Shown piece by piece: positions 24,397 to 31,796 of a stretch of 32,651 nt of DNA. Positions within the stretch are counted from its first letter, which is position 1; every line of letters starts with the position of its first letter. Both the position numbers and the translations under genes were made by a program. The notes under the pieces are model-generated. The model worked only from the letters and a program-made list of their open reading frames with translations, ran no database searches and had not been told where the DNA came from. This stretch comes from a candidate division KSB1 bacterium (GTDB lineage Bacteria; Zhuqueibacterota; Zhuqueibacteria; Residuimicrobiales; Krinioviventaceae), in the NCBI GenBank assembly GCA_034505495.1, contig JAPDQV010000039.1:1-32651 (forward strand), in the 5' to 3' direction.

Positions 24397-25191
24397 ATGA
24401 TCGATGTGCGCAATTTGAGCTTCTCCTTTTCGGAAACCGGCGGGCAACCTTACGCCTTGAATAACGTTTCCTTAACCATTCGTGAGGGGGAAACCATCGC
24501 CGTAATGGGTAGAAACGGCTCAGGTAAAAGCACCTTCGGCCGCTGCCTCAATGGACTGCTGCAGCCGACCGCCGGAGAAGTCCTGGTCGACGGATTTTCC
24601 ACCCGGGATGCAAGCCGATTGATCGAAATCCGCCGCAGAGTCGGCATGGTCTTTCAGAACCCCGACAATCAAATCGTTTCCGCGACCGTCGAGCGGGAGA
24701 TCGCTTTCGGTCTGGAAAATCTCGGCCTCACTTATGATGAAATGCATCGCCGCGTTGAGGAAATGCTCGAGATCTTTGACCTGCGGGCCTATCGTAATCG
24801 GCCGCCGCATGCGCTCTCCGGCGGCGAGAAGCAGCGCCTTGCCTTGGCAGCCGTCACGGCAATGAAGCCGAGCTATCTTGTGCTGGACGAGCCGACCTCT
24901 CTTTTGGACCCCAAAAGCCGAAAAGAAGTGCTGCGCTTTGTGCGCGCCCTCCATGCCAAAGCGGCCGGGCATGCAGTCACCACCGTCTTGATTACCCAAT
25001 TCCCCGAGGAAGCCCTCACCGCAGAACGACTGATCATCTTTCATGACGGCTGCATCGTTCAGGACGGCAAGCCCGAGGAGATCTTTGCGGAAATCGATCT
25101 GTATCCGTACGGTCTCGAACCTCCGGTCAAATTCAGAGTCCTGAAACTGCTGCGCAAGTATCGAATTGACATTGACAATAATTTCAAATAA
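24397..25191 (+). CDS. ECF/cobalt-type ABC transporter ATP-binding protein
   Basis: A 264-residue ABC ATPase most like the EcfA/CbiO energy-coupling subunits that power vitamin and metal uptake at the inner membrane. Walker A GRNGSGKST is at 38-46, the Q-loop FQNPDNQIV with Gln87, signature LSGGEKQR at 140-147, Walker B LVLDEP with Glu165 at 161-166, and the D-loop LLD. The H-loop position, normally ITH, reads ITQ (Gln201); the codon is CAA. The PDNQ motif after the Q-loop is a mark of the ECF type. No transmembrane EcfT or substrate-binding S component is next to it, so it is an orphan or works with distant partners. It starts 11 bases after yjbQ without a strong ribosome-binding site and precedes the hybrid kinase by 44 bases. 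Confidence 0.92.
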   Translation: MIDVRNLSFSFSETGGQPYALNNVSLTIREGETIAVMGRNGSGKSTFGRCLNGLLQPTAGEVLVDGFSTRDASRLIEIRRRVGMVFQNPDNQIVSATVEREIAFGLENLGLTYDEMHRRVEEMLEIFDLRAYRNRPPHALSGGEKQRLALAAVTAMKPSYLVLDEPTSLLDPKSRKEVLRFVRALHAKAAGHAVTTVLITQFPEEALTAERLIIFHDGCIVQDGKPEEIFAEIDLYPYGLEPPVKFRVLKLLRKYRIDIDNNFK

Positions 25192-25235
25192 ATTGGCGAA
25201 AACGGGCGGCCATCCGCTTGACGAGGGAGAGAGTC

Positions 25236-27740
25236 ATGAAATATCATATTTTTGATTTGGTATCTCCCGAAACCGTCGAAGAAACACGGCGCGTTTTTGC
25301 CGTACGAAATGATTTGGGTGTCTGTCTCTACGACGATCAAGGCAAACCGATCTCCAATTGTGACCTTCAGCTCGGCGCCCTGGCCCATTTGCCGACTTCA
25401 GTCCGGCAGCTCTTTCGCCTCTTTTATCGCATCGATCATCTCGATACAGAGCTTGCTTTTGCCCAAGGTCTGCCGATTTATCGCGCTTATGATCAGGGGC
25501 GCATTCTGCAGAGCCTCATCCCTTTGCTGCATCGTAACGAATTGATCGGCATTGCCTGCCTGATCAAGATTGTAGAAAAAATCGACCCGACGGAGCAACA
25601 GGGTCTGCTCGCCTTTCTACAGAGGTACGAAAACGATCCGCAGCGCCTGCGCGACTTGGCCTCTCCCTCGCCGCTCGCTGCGCAACAGGCGCTTTCCGCA
25701 GCCGTCGAAGAATTGCAAAAGAATTTTCGTCTTCTTTTCGAAGCCGGTGAAGCGCGTTTACAGCTTTACGAGCAGGAGAACCCTCACGAAATCACGCGAT
25801 CCGATTTGCCGCCGAGGGACACCCTTTCGGCTGCTCGTCAGGGACTTATATTCTGCAGCTCGGACGGAGTCGTGTTGGATGCACAGGCGGCTGCAGCAGC
25901 GCTGTTGGGCTTTTCATCCGTCGAGGATGTTTGCGGCCTTAAAGTACCCGAACATCTGCCGATAACCGAAAGTTCGAAAGAACTGTTTCGCCGCAGCCTG
26001 CAAGACGGCGCGGGGCGCGCGATAGAAGTGCAGACGATCCGCGGTTCGTCGTTGCGTGCGGAATTCCGGCTGCAGAAGGATGCCGGACAGCTGATCGGTT
26101 TCGAATGCCGACTTGTCGAAAGCACTCCGCAGGCGGCATTTGAATCGGCTCAGGATAAAAGCGCTGCTGAACTGATCATCACTCAGGAGCAGGAACCGCC
26201 GCCTCTGGAAGACTTGTTGTCCCAACAGAACGCTGCAGAAACGCCGAGTCAATCGACGGAGGTGAAAGAGCCGGAACCGCCTCCCTCGCCGTCTTTCTCA
26301 TGGCAGGCAACGGCCGAGATACTGGAACACCATCCTCTTCCGGCCCTGGTTTTCGATGCAGAAAACCGTGTCAAGGTGTGCAATCCGGCCATGGCCGATC
26401 TTCTCGGCATCGAAAGCGAGGTGTTAGTCGAGCGACCATTGCTCAATCTGGTGGTCGCCAACAGTCATTCGATGGTCGAACGTTGGAAACAGTATCTGCT
26501 GCAAAGCGAAAAGAGCTTTGTGCTGGAGCCGAAAGTCTTTCTGCCGATCATTCGCAAAGACAGTTCAGTCATTACGGTGCGGGTGCGGCTGCTGCGGTTA
26601 TTCGCAGCGCCTGCCGGCTTTGTGCTGTTCGTAGAAAGTGAATCGGAACAGACGGGTACAACACCGCCCAAAACTACGGAAGAAAAGCCGGAGAATTCGT
26701 CTGATCTGCAGAAAGCGCAGGAATTTGCAAAAAGAGTTCGCAGACAGTTTGCCGCTTTGGCGGAACAACTCGCCGACGTCGTTTCATCGAGCTATTTGGA
26801 CAGTCTGGTCAATGAAGAGACGAAAAAGCGTTTTTCTGCCCTCAAACGATTGTCGGAAAGAGCTTCAATGGTCGACCGTCAGCTGGCATTCTTTACCGGC
26901 GAATTCGTGCCCCAGTTTGCCTATGTCAACTTGAACGAGATCCTTCATAAAGTGGCGGTCGGTCTGCGCCAGTTTCTACCGAAAACAGTGGAACTGCATA
27001 CCGCGTTCGATCCTGCCCTGCCGCCGATTCAGGGCGATGCAGCTTTGTTGGTGCAGATGATCGGCATGCTTTGCCGCAATGCTGCAGAGGCAATGCCGAA
27101 CGGCGGGGTTCTCACACTGCGCACGCGCTGCAAAGACGGCATGGGAGAGCTGCAGATATCCGACACAGGACGAGGCATTGACCCATCGATAAGACCGCGA
27201 CTCTTTTTCCCCTTCTACAGCAGCAAAGGAACGGGATTCGGCAAGGGGTTGGGACTAGCGGCCGTATATGGAATCGCGCGCGCTCACCATGGTTCGCTTA
27301 GTTTCAGCCCGAATCAGCCGTCTGGCACCACAGTCACCTTTTGCCTTCCGGCCTCCGGACCGAAAACCATGACAAAGGCCGCCGTCTTGATCATCGATGA
27401 TAGGATCGAAGCATTGGAAGGCGCAGCCATGCTGCTCGAACGCGCAGGTTATTCCGTCTGCACGTGCAGCACCTGCGACGAAGCGCTGGAACTTTTGAAA
27501 AGCGGTCTAACTTTTGATTTGGTGATGTTGGACAACAACCTGCAAGGCTGCAAAGGAACCGACTGTGCTTTAAAGATTCGGGCACTAAAGCCGAAAATGC
27601 CCATTTTATTCTGCAGCGGCAGTTGTGACGAGGAATTAATGCGCTTCATCTCTCTATACGGCTGCGGCTTTATTTCAAAGCCTTATCAAAAGCGCGAATT
27701 GATCGAAAAAATTCAAGGCGTGCTTCATTCAAGGCGTTAA
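25236..27740 (+). CDS. hybrid sensor kinase-receiver protein without phospho-acceptor histidine
   Basis: An 834-residue cytoplasmic protein. Residues 1-115 resemble a PocR-type ligand-sensing domain (VCLYDDQGKPIS, GLPIYRAYDQG) but lack its cysteines. A PAS-like region follows (about 195-295), then a Pro/Glu-rich linker (310-355), a second PAS domain (about 358-468), a helical pair (485-554), a HATPase (about 575-706) with N-box Asn615, DTGRGID and GKGLGLAAVYGI, and a C-terminal receiver (about 714-834) with Asp721/Asp722, Asp766, Ser794 and Lys815. In the helical pair, where HxFNN is expected, the sequence is FAALAEQLADVV, with no histidine. The ATP site and receiver look functional, so phosphotransfer must differ or be lost. 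ATG 25236 is preferred over TTG 25218 because GAGGGAG lies just upstream. Confidence 0.88.
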   Translation: MKYHIFDLVSPETVEETRRVFAVRNDLGVCLYDDQGKPISNCDLQLGALAHLPTSVRQLFRLFYRIDHLDTELAFAQGLPIYRAYDQGRILQSLIPLLHRNELIGIACLIKIVEKIDPTEQQGLLAFLQRYENDPQRLRDLASPSPLAAQQALSAAVEELQKNFRLLFEAGEARLQLYEQENPHEITRSDLPPRDTLSAARQGLIFCSSDGVVLDAQAAAAALLGFSSVEDVCGLKVPEHLPITESSKELFRRSLQDGAGRAIEVQTIRGSSLRAEFRLQKDAGQLIGFECRLVESTPQAAFESAQDKSAAELIITQEQEPPPLEDLLSQQNAAETPSQSTEVKEPEPPPSPSFSWQATAEILEHHPLPALVFDAENRVKVCNPAMADLLGIESEVLVERPLLNLVVANSHSMVERWKQYLLQSEKSFVLEPKVFLPIIRKDSSVITVRVRLLRLFAAPAGFVLFVESESEQTGTTPPKTTEEKPENSSDLQKAQEFAKRVRRQFAALAEQLADVVSSSYLDSLVNEETKKRFSALKRLSERASMVDRQLAFFTGEFVPQFAYVNLNEILHKVAVGLRQFLPKTVELHTAFDPALPPIQGDAALLVQMIGMLCRNAAEAMPNGGVLTLRTRCKDGMGELQISDTGRGIDPSIRPRLFFPFYSSKGTGFGKGLGLAAVYGIARAHHGSLSFSPNQPSGTTVTFCLPASGPKTMTKAAVLIIDDRIEALEGAAMLLERAGYSVCTCSTCDEALELLKSGLTFDLVMLDNNLQGCKGTDCALKIRALKPKMPILFCSGSCDEELMRFISLYGCGFISKPYQKRELIEKIQGVLHSRR

Positions 27741-27854
27741 AAGGCCTCCCCAGAAAAACCCAAAAATTGCATCTCCCTTTTTACTGCAGCTCACTTCACA
27801 AAAGGCACTGCCCAATTTCATTCCTTTTAAAGTTTTGCTTTTTCGCAAATTTAC

Positions 27855-27905
27855 AAAAAAAAAAGCACCTCCAAATTTCAACTATTCGGAGGTGCGCAAA
27901 TTTTT
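27855..27905. terminator. intrinsic terminator between convergent genes
   Basis: The arms GCACCTCC (27865-27872) and GGAGGTGC (27888-27895) pair over 8 bases with a 15-base loop. On the minus strand the hairpin is followed by ten T (27855-27864), a strong terminator for the secreted-protein gene ending at 27927. On the plus strand GCAAATTTTT follows, which could also end transcripts from the hybrid kinase gene. The rest of 27741-27854 holds no gene. Confidence 0.8.
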
Positions 27906-27926
27906 AATTAAAATCGGAGGGGATCT

Positions 27927-29849
27927 TTAGCGTACAATCAGTGCCTTGACGGTCTGCACAGACTCGGCCTTTAGGCGGATCCAATAAGCGCCTGCAGACA
28001 AGGGGGTTCCCCAATCATCGCATGCATCCCATTGAATGGAATGTCGCCCTTCAGCTAGAGCACCGGAAAGCAAGGTCCGGACTCTTCTGCCTCGTAGATC
28101 ATAGACTACCAACTCGACTGCTCCTTCCTGCGCGAGGGAAAAACTGATCGTCGCAGAAGGGTTGAAGGGATTGGGATAAACTTTCAGCAGAGAAAACTCG
28201 CGGGGTTCTTTGAGATCGGCAGTGGAAAGAATTTCCACTTTGCCGTCCAGAGTAACCGCGGACAAGCGATACCGGCAGTCATCGCAATCGGCCTCATCGT
28301 CCGTAAAGCAATAGTTCGACCGGCCGGCAGCCAGTTCTTCGTGATCCGCAAAAGACGCGACTTTTTTCCATCGCTCGTTCTCGAATCGCTCAATGACAAA
28401 GCCGGCAAAACTATTAGTTTCGGCGACCGTCCAGCGTAGAACAATGCTCACGTTTTCGCGCTGTATGGTAAAAGCAATGAGCTTGACTGCTACAGGCAAA
28501 TACACTGAAAAAGTGTCATAGGATTTCCAGGTGCCGGGCGCCAGCGGCGCCTCGACTTCGATATTGTAAGTGCCGGTTACAGCCGAAGCCGGAATCGTCC
28601 AGCTGGGTGTCGAAGTAAACGCACCCTGAGCGTTCGTGGTAACGGTTCCTGACCAGACGACATTGCCGTCGGGATCTTTGATGCGCACGTTACGGACACC
28701 GCCGTTATAAGAGCTCGTCCCCTCCATCGGCCAATTGGCGCCGGAAAGCGTGACGGTCTCATTAACAGTCCATTGGCCGGAGTCCCGCGTGTCATAAATT
28801 TGAGGTTGGATGATGTTCACTGTGAATGTATCGTAGGGATTCCAGCTCCCTGAAACACGCGGGTCCATCACTTCAATGGTATAAATGCCGGAGGTTCCTT
28901 CATCGGGTATCGTCCATGTGGGTACGTTCGTAAAAGAGCCGGAGCTGTTGGTGGTGACGGTGCCGCTCCAAACCACGTTACCGTTGGGATCTTTGAGCCG
29001 CACGCTGCGCACGCCGTTGTTATAATAGCTTGAAGTCGACGGCGGCCAGCCGTTGCCGCTCAGCGTAACGGTTTCAAAGGTGCTGAACGAGCCGCCGGAG
29101 GTGTAGGGTTCGGGGTCGCGGGTGTCATAAATTCGCCCGTAGCTGTTGGGAGCACCGCCGGGCGTTGTGGGCGTGACGAACCCGAAGGCGGCGGTAAAGT
29201 CCGCTGTCGGCACCGTAGCGTCTTTGATGTCAACTGCTTCTGAAGTGGAAGTATGGTAAAACATACGAATTTGTGTCGTCAACGTAACATTATAAGCAAA
29301 GCCTGAACGCTGCAGTGCGGTAAACGGAACCTGCATATCCAAATAATAAAAGCTGCCCATATTGACCGCGCGCACATAACTGGCAGCGACGGGATTGGCG
29401 ACCTGCCAATGAAGGGTAGGGCTACCGATGTTTTGCGGCGGCAAGAAGCAGTAGGTTTGGAGATACTCGCTGATACCGGCCGCGCGTATATCCCAGTCCA
29501 ATACGCCGTCGCCGTTGACGTCGATGGCAGCCATCCAGGCATAAGGCCGTAATGCGCCGGATTGTATAGGATTATCGGCCAGAGCCATCCGGAAAAATAA
29601 ACTGGTTGAGGAAGCGTAAAAGTAGCTGCAAGTGGGGACTGAATTATTTATAACATCAACTGCGCCGGGATTTTGATCTCCCGGAGGATCAGTCATTAGA
29701 TTCCAGTTCTGATCGAGCATGAAACGCCAGGCGCTGTCGGCCGGCCAAGATTCCTGAGAAAAAGACGGCAGAACGAAAAAAAGAATCATTAAGCCGATAA
29801 GGATAGCCGGTTTTCCAACTTTTTTCATGAAGGGCTGCATCGACACCAT
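27927..29849 (-). CDS. secreted protein with tandem Ig-like repeats and T9SS sorting domain
   Basis: A 640-residue exported protein. Residues 1-31 form a signal peptide (hydrophobic ILIGLMILFFVLP, likely cut before QESW). Residues 35-235 are an N-terminal domain with AAIDVNGDGVLDWDIR, a calcium-binding-like loop, resembling DOMON/CBM9-like surface modules. Two repeats of about 105 residues (240-346 and 351-452) start with IYDTRD and share DPxGNVVWSGTVTTN; they look Ig-like. A fibronectin-like part (460-550) with FAGFVIERFENERWKKV follows, and the last ~85 residues are a type IX secretion sorting domain (LLKVYPNPFNPSATISF, ending in a short basic tail). The ATG at 29849 has AAGGGG ten bases upstream. 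Its ligand or enzymatic role is unknown; it is probably displayed or released at the cell surface. Confidence 0.88.
   Translation of the reverse strand: MVSMQPFMKKVGKPAILIGLMILFFVLPSFSQESWPADSAWRFMLDQNWNLMTDPPGDQNPGAVDVINNSVPTCSYFYASSTSLFFRMALADNPIQSGALRPYAWMAAIDVNGDGVLDWDIRAAGISEYLQTYCFLPPQNIGSPTLHWQVANPVAASYVRAVNMGSFYYLDMQVPFTALQRSGFAYNVTLTTQIRMFYHTSTSEAVDIKDATVPTADFTAAFGFVTPTTPGGAPNSYGRIYDTRDPEPYTSGGSFSTFETVTLSGNGWPPSTSSYYNNGVRSVRLKDPNGNVVWSGTVTTNSSGSFTNVPTWTIPDEGTSGIYTIEVMDPRVSGSWNPYDTFTVNIIQPQIYDTRDSGQWTVNETVTLSGANWPMEGTSSYNGGVRNVRIKDPDGNVVWSGTVTTNAQGAFTSTPSWTIPASAVTGTYNIEVEAPLAPGTWKSYDTFSVYLPVAVKLIAFTIQRENVSIVLRWTVAETNSFAGFVIERFENERWKKVASFADHEELAAGRSNYCFTDDEADCDDCRYRLSAVTLDGKVEILSTADLKEPREFSLLKVYPNPFNPSATISFSLAQEGAVELVVYDLRGRRVRTLLSGALAEGRHSIQWDACDDWGTPLSAGAYWIRLKAESVQTVKALIVR
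28494..28799 (-). repeat. second copy of the ~105-residue Ig-like repeat
   Basis: Encodes residues 351-452 of the T9SS-sorted protein, starting IYDTRDSGQW. It shares with the other copy the IYDTRD start, ETVTLSG, GGVRNVRIKDPDGNVVWSG, SWTIP and YDTF at the end, over half identical by eye. Confidence 0.8.
28812..29132 (-). repeat. first copy of the ~105-residue Ig-like repeat
   Basis: Encodes residues 240-346, starting IYDTRDPEPY. It carries NNGVRSVRLKDPNGNVVWSG and a PTWTIP turn, and is separated from the second copy by only four residues. The conservation suggests recent tandem duplication inside the gene. Confidence 0.8.
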
Positions 29850-30105
29850 ATTAGTTCAACCCCTTTAATTAGAAAAATTTGCAAGTTTTAGATCTGAAGA
29901 TAGTCGCAAGAATGAGAAAACAGAAGAGGCAACCTGGCCTGCAGTGCATATTTAAGGAAGAAGCAAGACAGCAGAAGAAAAAATCAATCAGCCGGTCCCT
30001 GGAATCGTCTTCCGATCTTCATGGATCCTGTGCTCATCTCCTGATCCCTTGTTTGTAAAATAATTTCTAGATATTTTTTTAAAAAGTCAAGTTTAAAATT
30101 TTTAT

Positions 30106-30134
30106 TGAATAAATAATTTTTAAAAACTTGTCAA
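30106..30134 (-). promoter_or_regulatory. candidate promoter of the Ig-repeat secreted protein
   Basis: On the minus strand a perfect TTGACA (30129-30134), a 17-base spacer and TATTCA (30106-30111) lie about 257 bases upstream of the ATG. A second TTGACT lies further downstream without a good -10 box. The surrounding A/T richness makes chance matches likely. Confidence 0.35.
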
Positions 30135-30298
30135 AAATATCCAGTTAAATAATCCCCAAGTTTAAAGCGAGCCTAAATTCGTTCCTTGCTCATTATTGGC
30201 GGCTACGATTATCTGGAGAAAGAAATGATCACGACGATGGAGAGATATACTTTAATCTTTTTTTAAAATTAATTCTTATGCGCTTTTTTTAATGAACC

Positions 30299-30332
30299 GA
30301 AAATGCGGTCAGCCTCAGAGCGGGCTGACCGC
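30299..30332 (-). terminator. terminator-like hairpin after the LamG gene
   Basis: A perfect 10-base stem GCGGTCAGCC (30305-30314) / GGCTGACCGC (30323-30332) with an 8-base loop lies eight bases past the LamG stop codon. On the minus strand it is followed by ATTTTCGG, a short T run, so termination is likely but less strong than at the other sites. Confidence 0.65.
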
Positions 30333-30339
30333 TCGTTGT

Positions 30340-31440
30340 CTATTGTAAAAGGGTCATTTTTCCGACGGCGCTGCGTTCGCCGGCTTTAAGGATGTAAAAG
30401 TAAACCCCAGCCGCGGCTTTGCGTCCAGAGTTGTCACGACCGTCCCAAAGAACCGTATATTCTCCGGGCGTCTGCACTCCGCGGAAAAGATTTCGAACAG
30501 GCTTGCCGAGAGCATCAAAAATGTCCAGCGATACCATACTATGCTGATCCAAAGCATAGCGAAGGACCGTCTCCGGATTGAAGGGATTGGGGTAATTGCC
30601 GTAAACGACAAAAACCTGTGGAGAGGAATTTTTTTCCTTAACCCCAACCGTTCCACCATTCGGCCCCTCCATTTTAAAAAGAAGTTCGACCTGTTTTTCA
30701 TCCAAAGCAATGTCCCAGATGCGCACTCGGTCCATCAATCCGACGATTTTGACGGCGGTCCGGCCTTCAGCATCGTTGGGGCGGGCGCCGAGATACAAGT
30801 CGTCGCCGCTGTTGGTAACGATCTCCGCCGGCGATTCGATCTCGGTGCACAGAATGCCGTCCAGATAGATTTTGTAATAAAGATTGTCAGCCAAAGTTAC
30901 GGTCACCAAATGCCATTCGCCGTCCATTACGCCGATGCCGCATTCCGCTTCCTTGGTCTGAGCTCGCGGTTGACTGCCGTCCACGGCGTTGAGAATGCAG
31001 TCTATGCCGTTTATGCCCGGATTCAACCAGACATCAATATGTCGTTCCATAGGATCCTCAGGCCAAACATCGCCGCCCATCCAAAAGATATATCCCCAAT
31101 TCGGAGTCCCACTGTATTGAATCCATGCGGAAAGGGTGTAATTGGGAGAGTTTAAAAAAGGCTTATACGGAATACGCACATAACAAAGCTCTCCGAAGGC
31201 ATTGAATTCCGCAAACTCGATGCAGCCGCGACCGTCGGCGGGCTTGGAGAAAATTCCGCCGGTCGTGCGAACGAGCAAACCGGAATTGTCGACGATTTCG
31301 CCGTGATTGGCTGCGCTTCCTTGATCGATGACCACTACCCCATCCGGCTCTTCAAAGTCGTAATAGCTCACCGGTGGGGGGAGTTCTTGAGAAAACAAAA
31401 CCGCACAAGCCGCTGCAACGATCATCATCACTCTTTTCAT
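30340..31440 (-). CDS. secreted LamG-domain protein with T9SS sorting domain
   Basis: A 366-residue exported protein. MKRVMMIVAAACAVLFS is a signal peptide. Residues about 22-260 look like a concanavalin-A/LamG-type jelly roll: PVSYYDFEEPDGVVVIDQGSAANHGEI, NYTLSAWIQYSG, WHLVTVTLADNLYYKIYLDG and GLMDRVRIWDIAL are typical. Such domains bind carbohydrate or act as surface adhesion modules. The last ~85 residues form a type IX sorting domain (GNYPNPFNPETVLRYAL, VLWDGRDNSGRKAAAGVYFYIL). The ATG at 31440 has AGGAGG seven bases upstream; an open frame back to 31581 has no such site and would hide the signal peptide. The neighbouring hybrid regulator in the same direction could control it. Confidence 0.9.
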   Translation of the reverse strand: MKRVMMIVAAACAVLFSQELPPPVSYYDFEEPDGVVVIDQGSAANHGEIVDNSGLLVRTTGGIFSKPADGRGCIEFAEFNAFGELCYVRIPYKPFLNSPNYTLSAWIQYSGTPNWGYIFWMGGDVWPEDPMERHIDVWLNPGINGIDCILNAVDGSQPRAQTKEAECGIGVMDGEWHLVTVTLADNLYYKIYLDGILCTEIESPAEIVTNSGDDLYLGARPNDAEGRTAVKIVGLMDRVRIWDIALDEKQVELLFKMEGPNGGTVGVKEKNSSPQVFVVYGNYPNPFNPETVLRYALDQHSMVSLDIFDALGKPVRNLFRGVQTPGEYTVLWDGRDNSGRKAAAGVYFYILKAGERSAVGKMTLLQ

Positions 31441-31796
31441 TGCACTTCCTCCTGTTACTAATTGTAAGTTATTAAAATTACTTTGGGTTCGGCATCCGAA
31501 GAACAATCGAAGTGAACAGCGGACACAGGCAGAACCGCTATTCTGATGTTTAAAATAGTATGGGGTCCCATATCTCGACAATTCGATTTACCATCGTAAA
31601 ACAATAAAAATAGCCAGCAACAGCAACAAAAAAAGCAAAGTTACCAGCTTTTCATAAAACACCAATTTTCGTCGGGATATCCTTAGTTTATTCACATAAC
31701 CTCGCGAATGATTCAGAATAAATATACTTAATTACTTTTGAGACGCCATGTCTCTGCGTCTCAAAAGCTTGTCAGAATGTTGCATAAAGGTGATTT
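31441..31796. other. 356-base intergenic region with a palindrome and an inverted repeat
   Basis: No gene is supported here. It contains the 14-base palindrome TATGGGGTCCCATA (31559-31572; arms TATGGG/CCCATA), 119 bases before the LamG start, which could be an operator. Near the regulator stop there is a 12-base inverted repeat (31735-31767). TACAAT, a possible -10 box, lies near 31464 on the minus strand without a clear -35 box. Confidence 0.5.
31735..31767 (-). terminator. 12-base perfect inverted repeat after the hybrid regulator gene
   Basis: CTTTTGAGACGC (31735-31746) and GCGTCTCAAAAG (31756-31767) pair perfectly around a nine-base loop, 30 bases past the regulator stop. No T run follows on the minus strand (TAATTAAG), so it may be a terminator with T-rich arm, an mRNA-stabilising hairpin, or a protein site. 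Confidence 0.5.

Larger units (their letters stand above)
29850..30339. other. 490-base A/T-rich intergenic region without a gene
   Basis: No open frame with coding character is visible. The right end holds a terminator-like hairpin for the LamG gene, and the middle (about 30055-30150) is very A/T-rich and carries a candidate leftward promoter. Nothing tRNA- or riboswitch-like was recognised. Confidence 0.6.

Noticed and set aside
24397..25191. Part of a complete ECF transporter operon
   Set aside because: No multi-span EcfT or substrate-binding S component is found on either side; neighbours are yjbQ and a signalling protein.
25218..25235. TTG start for the hybrid kinase at 25218
   Set aside because: The ATG at 25236 has GAGGGAG just upstream, and the TTG would place the ribosome-binding site inside the coding region.
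31441..31581. N-terminal extension of the LamG protein to 31581
   Set aside because: It would bury the signal peptide; AGGAGG just before 31440 marks the start.
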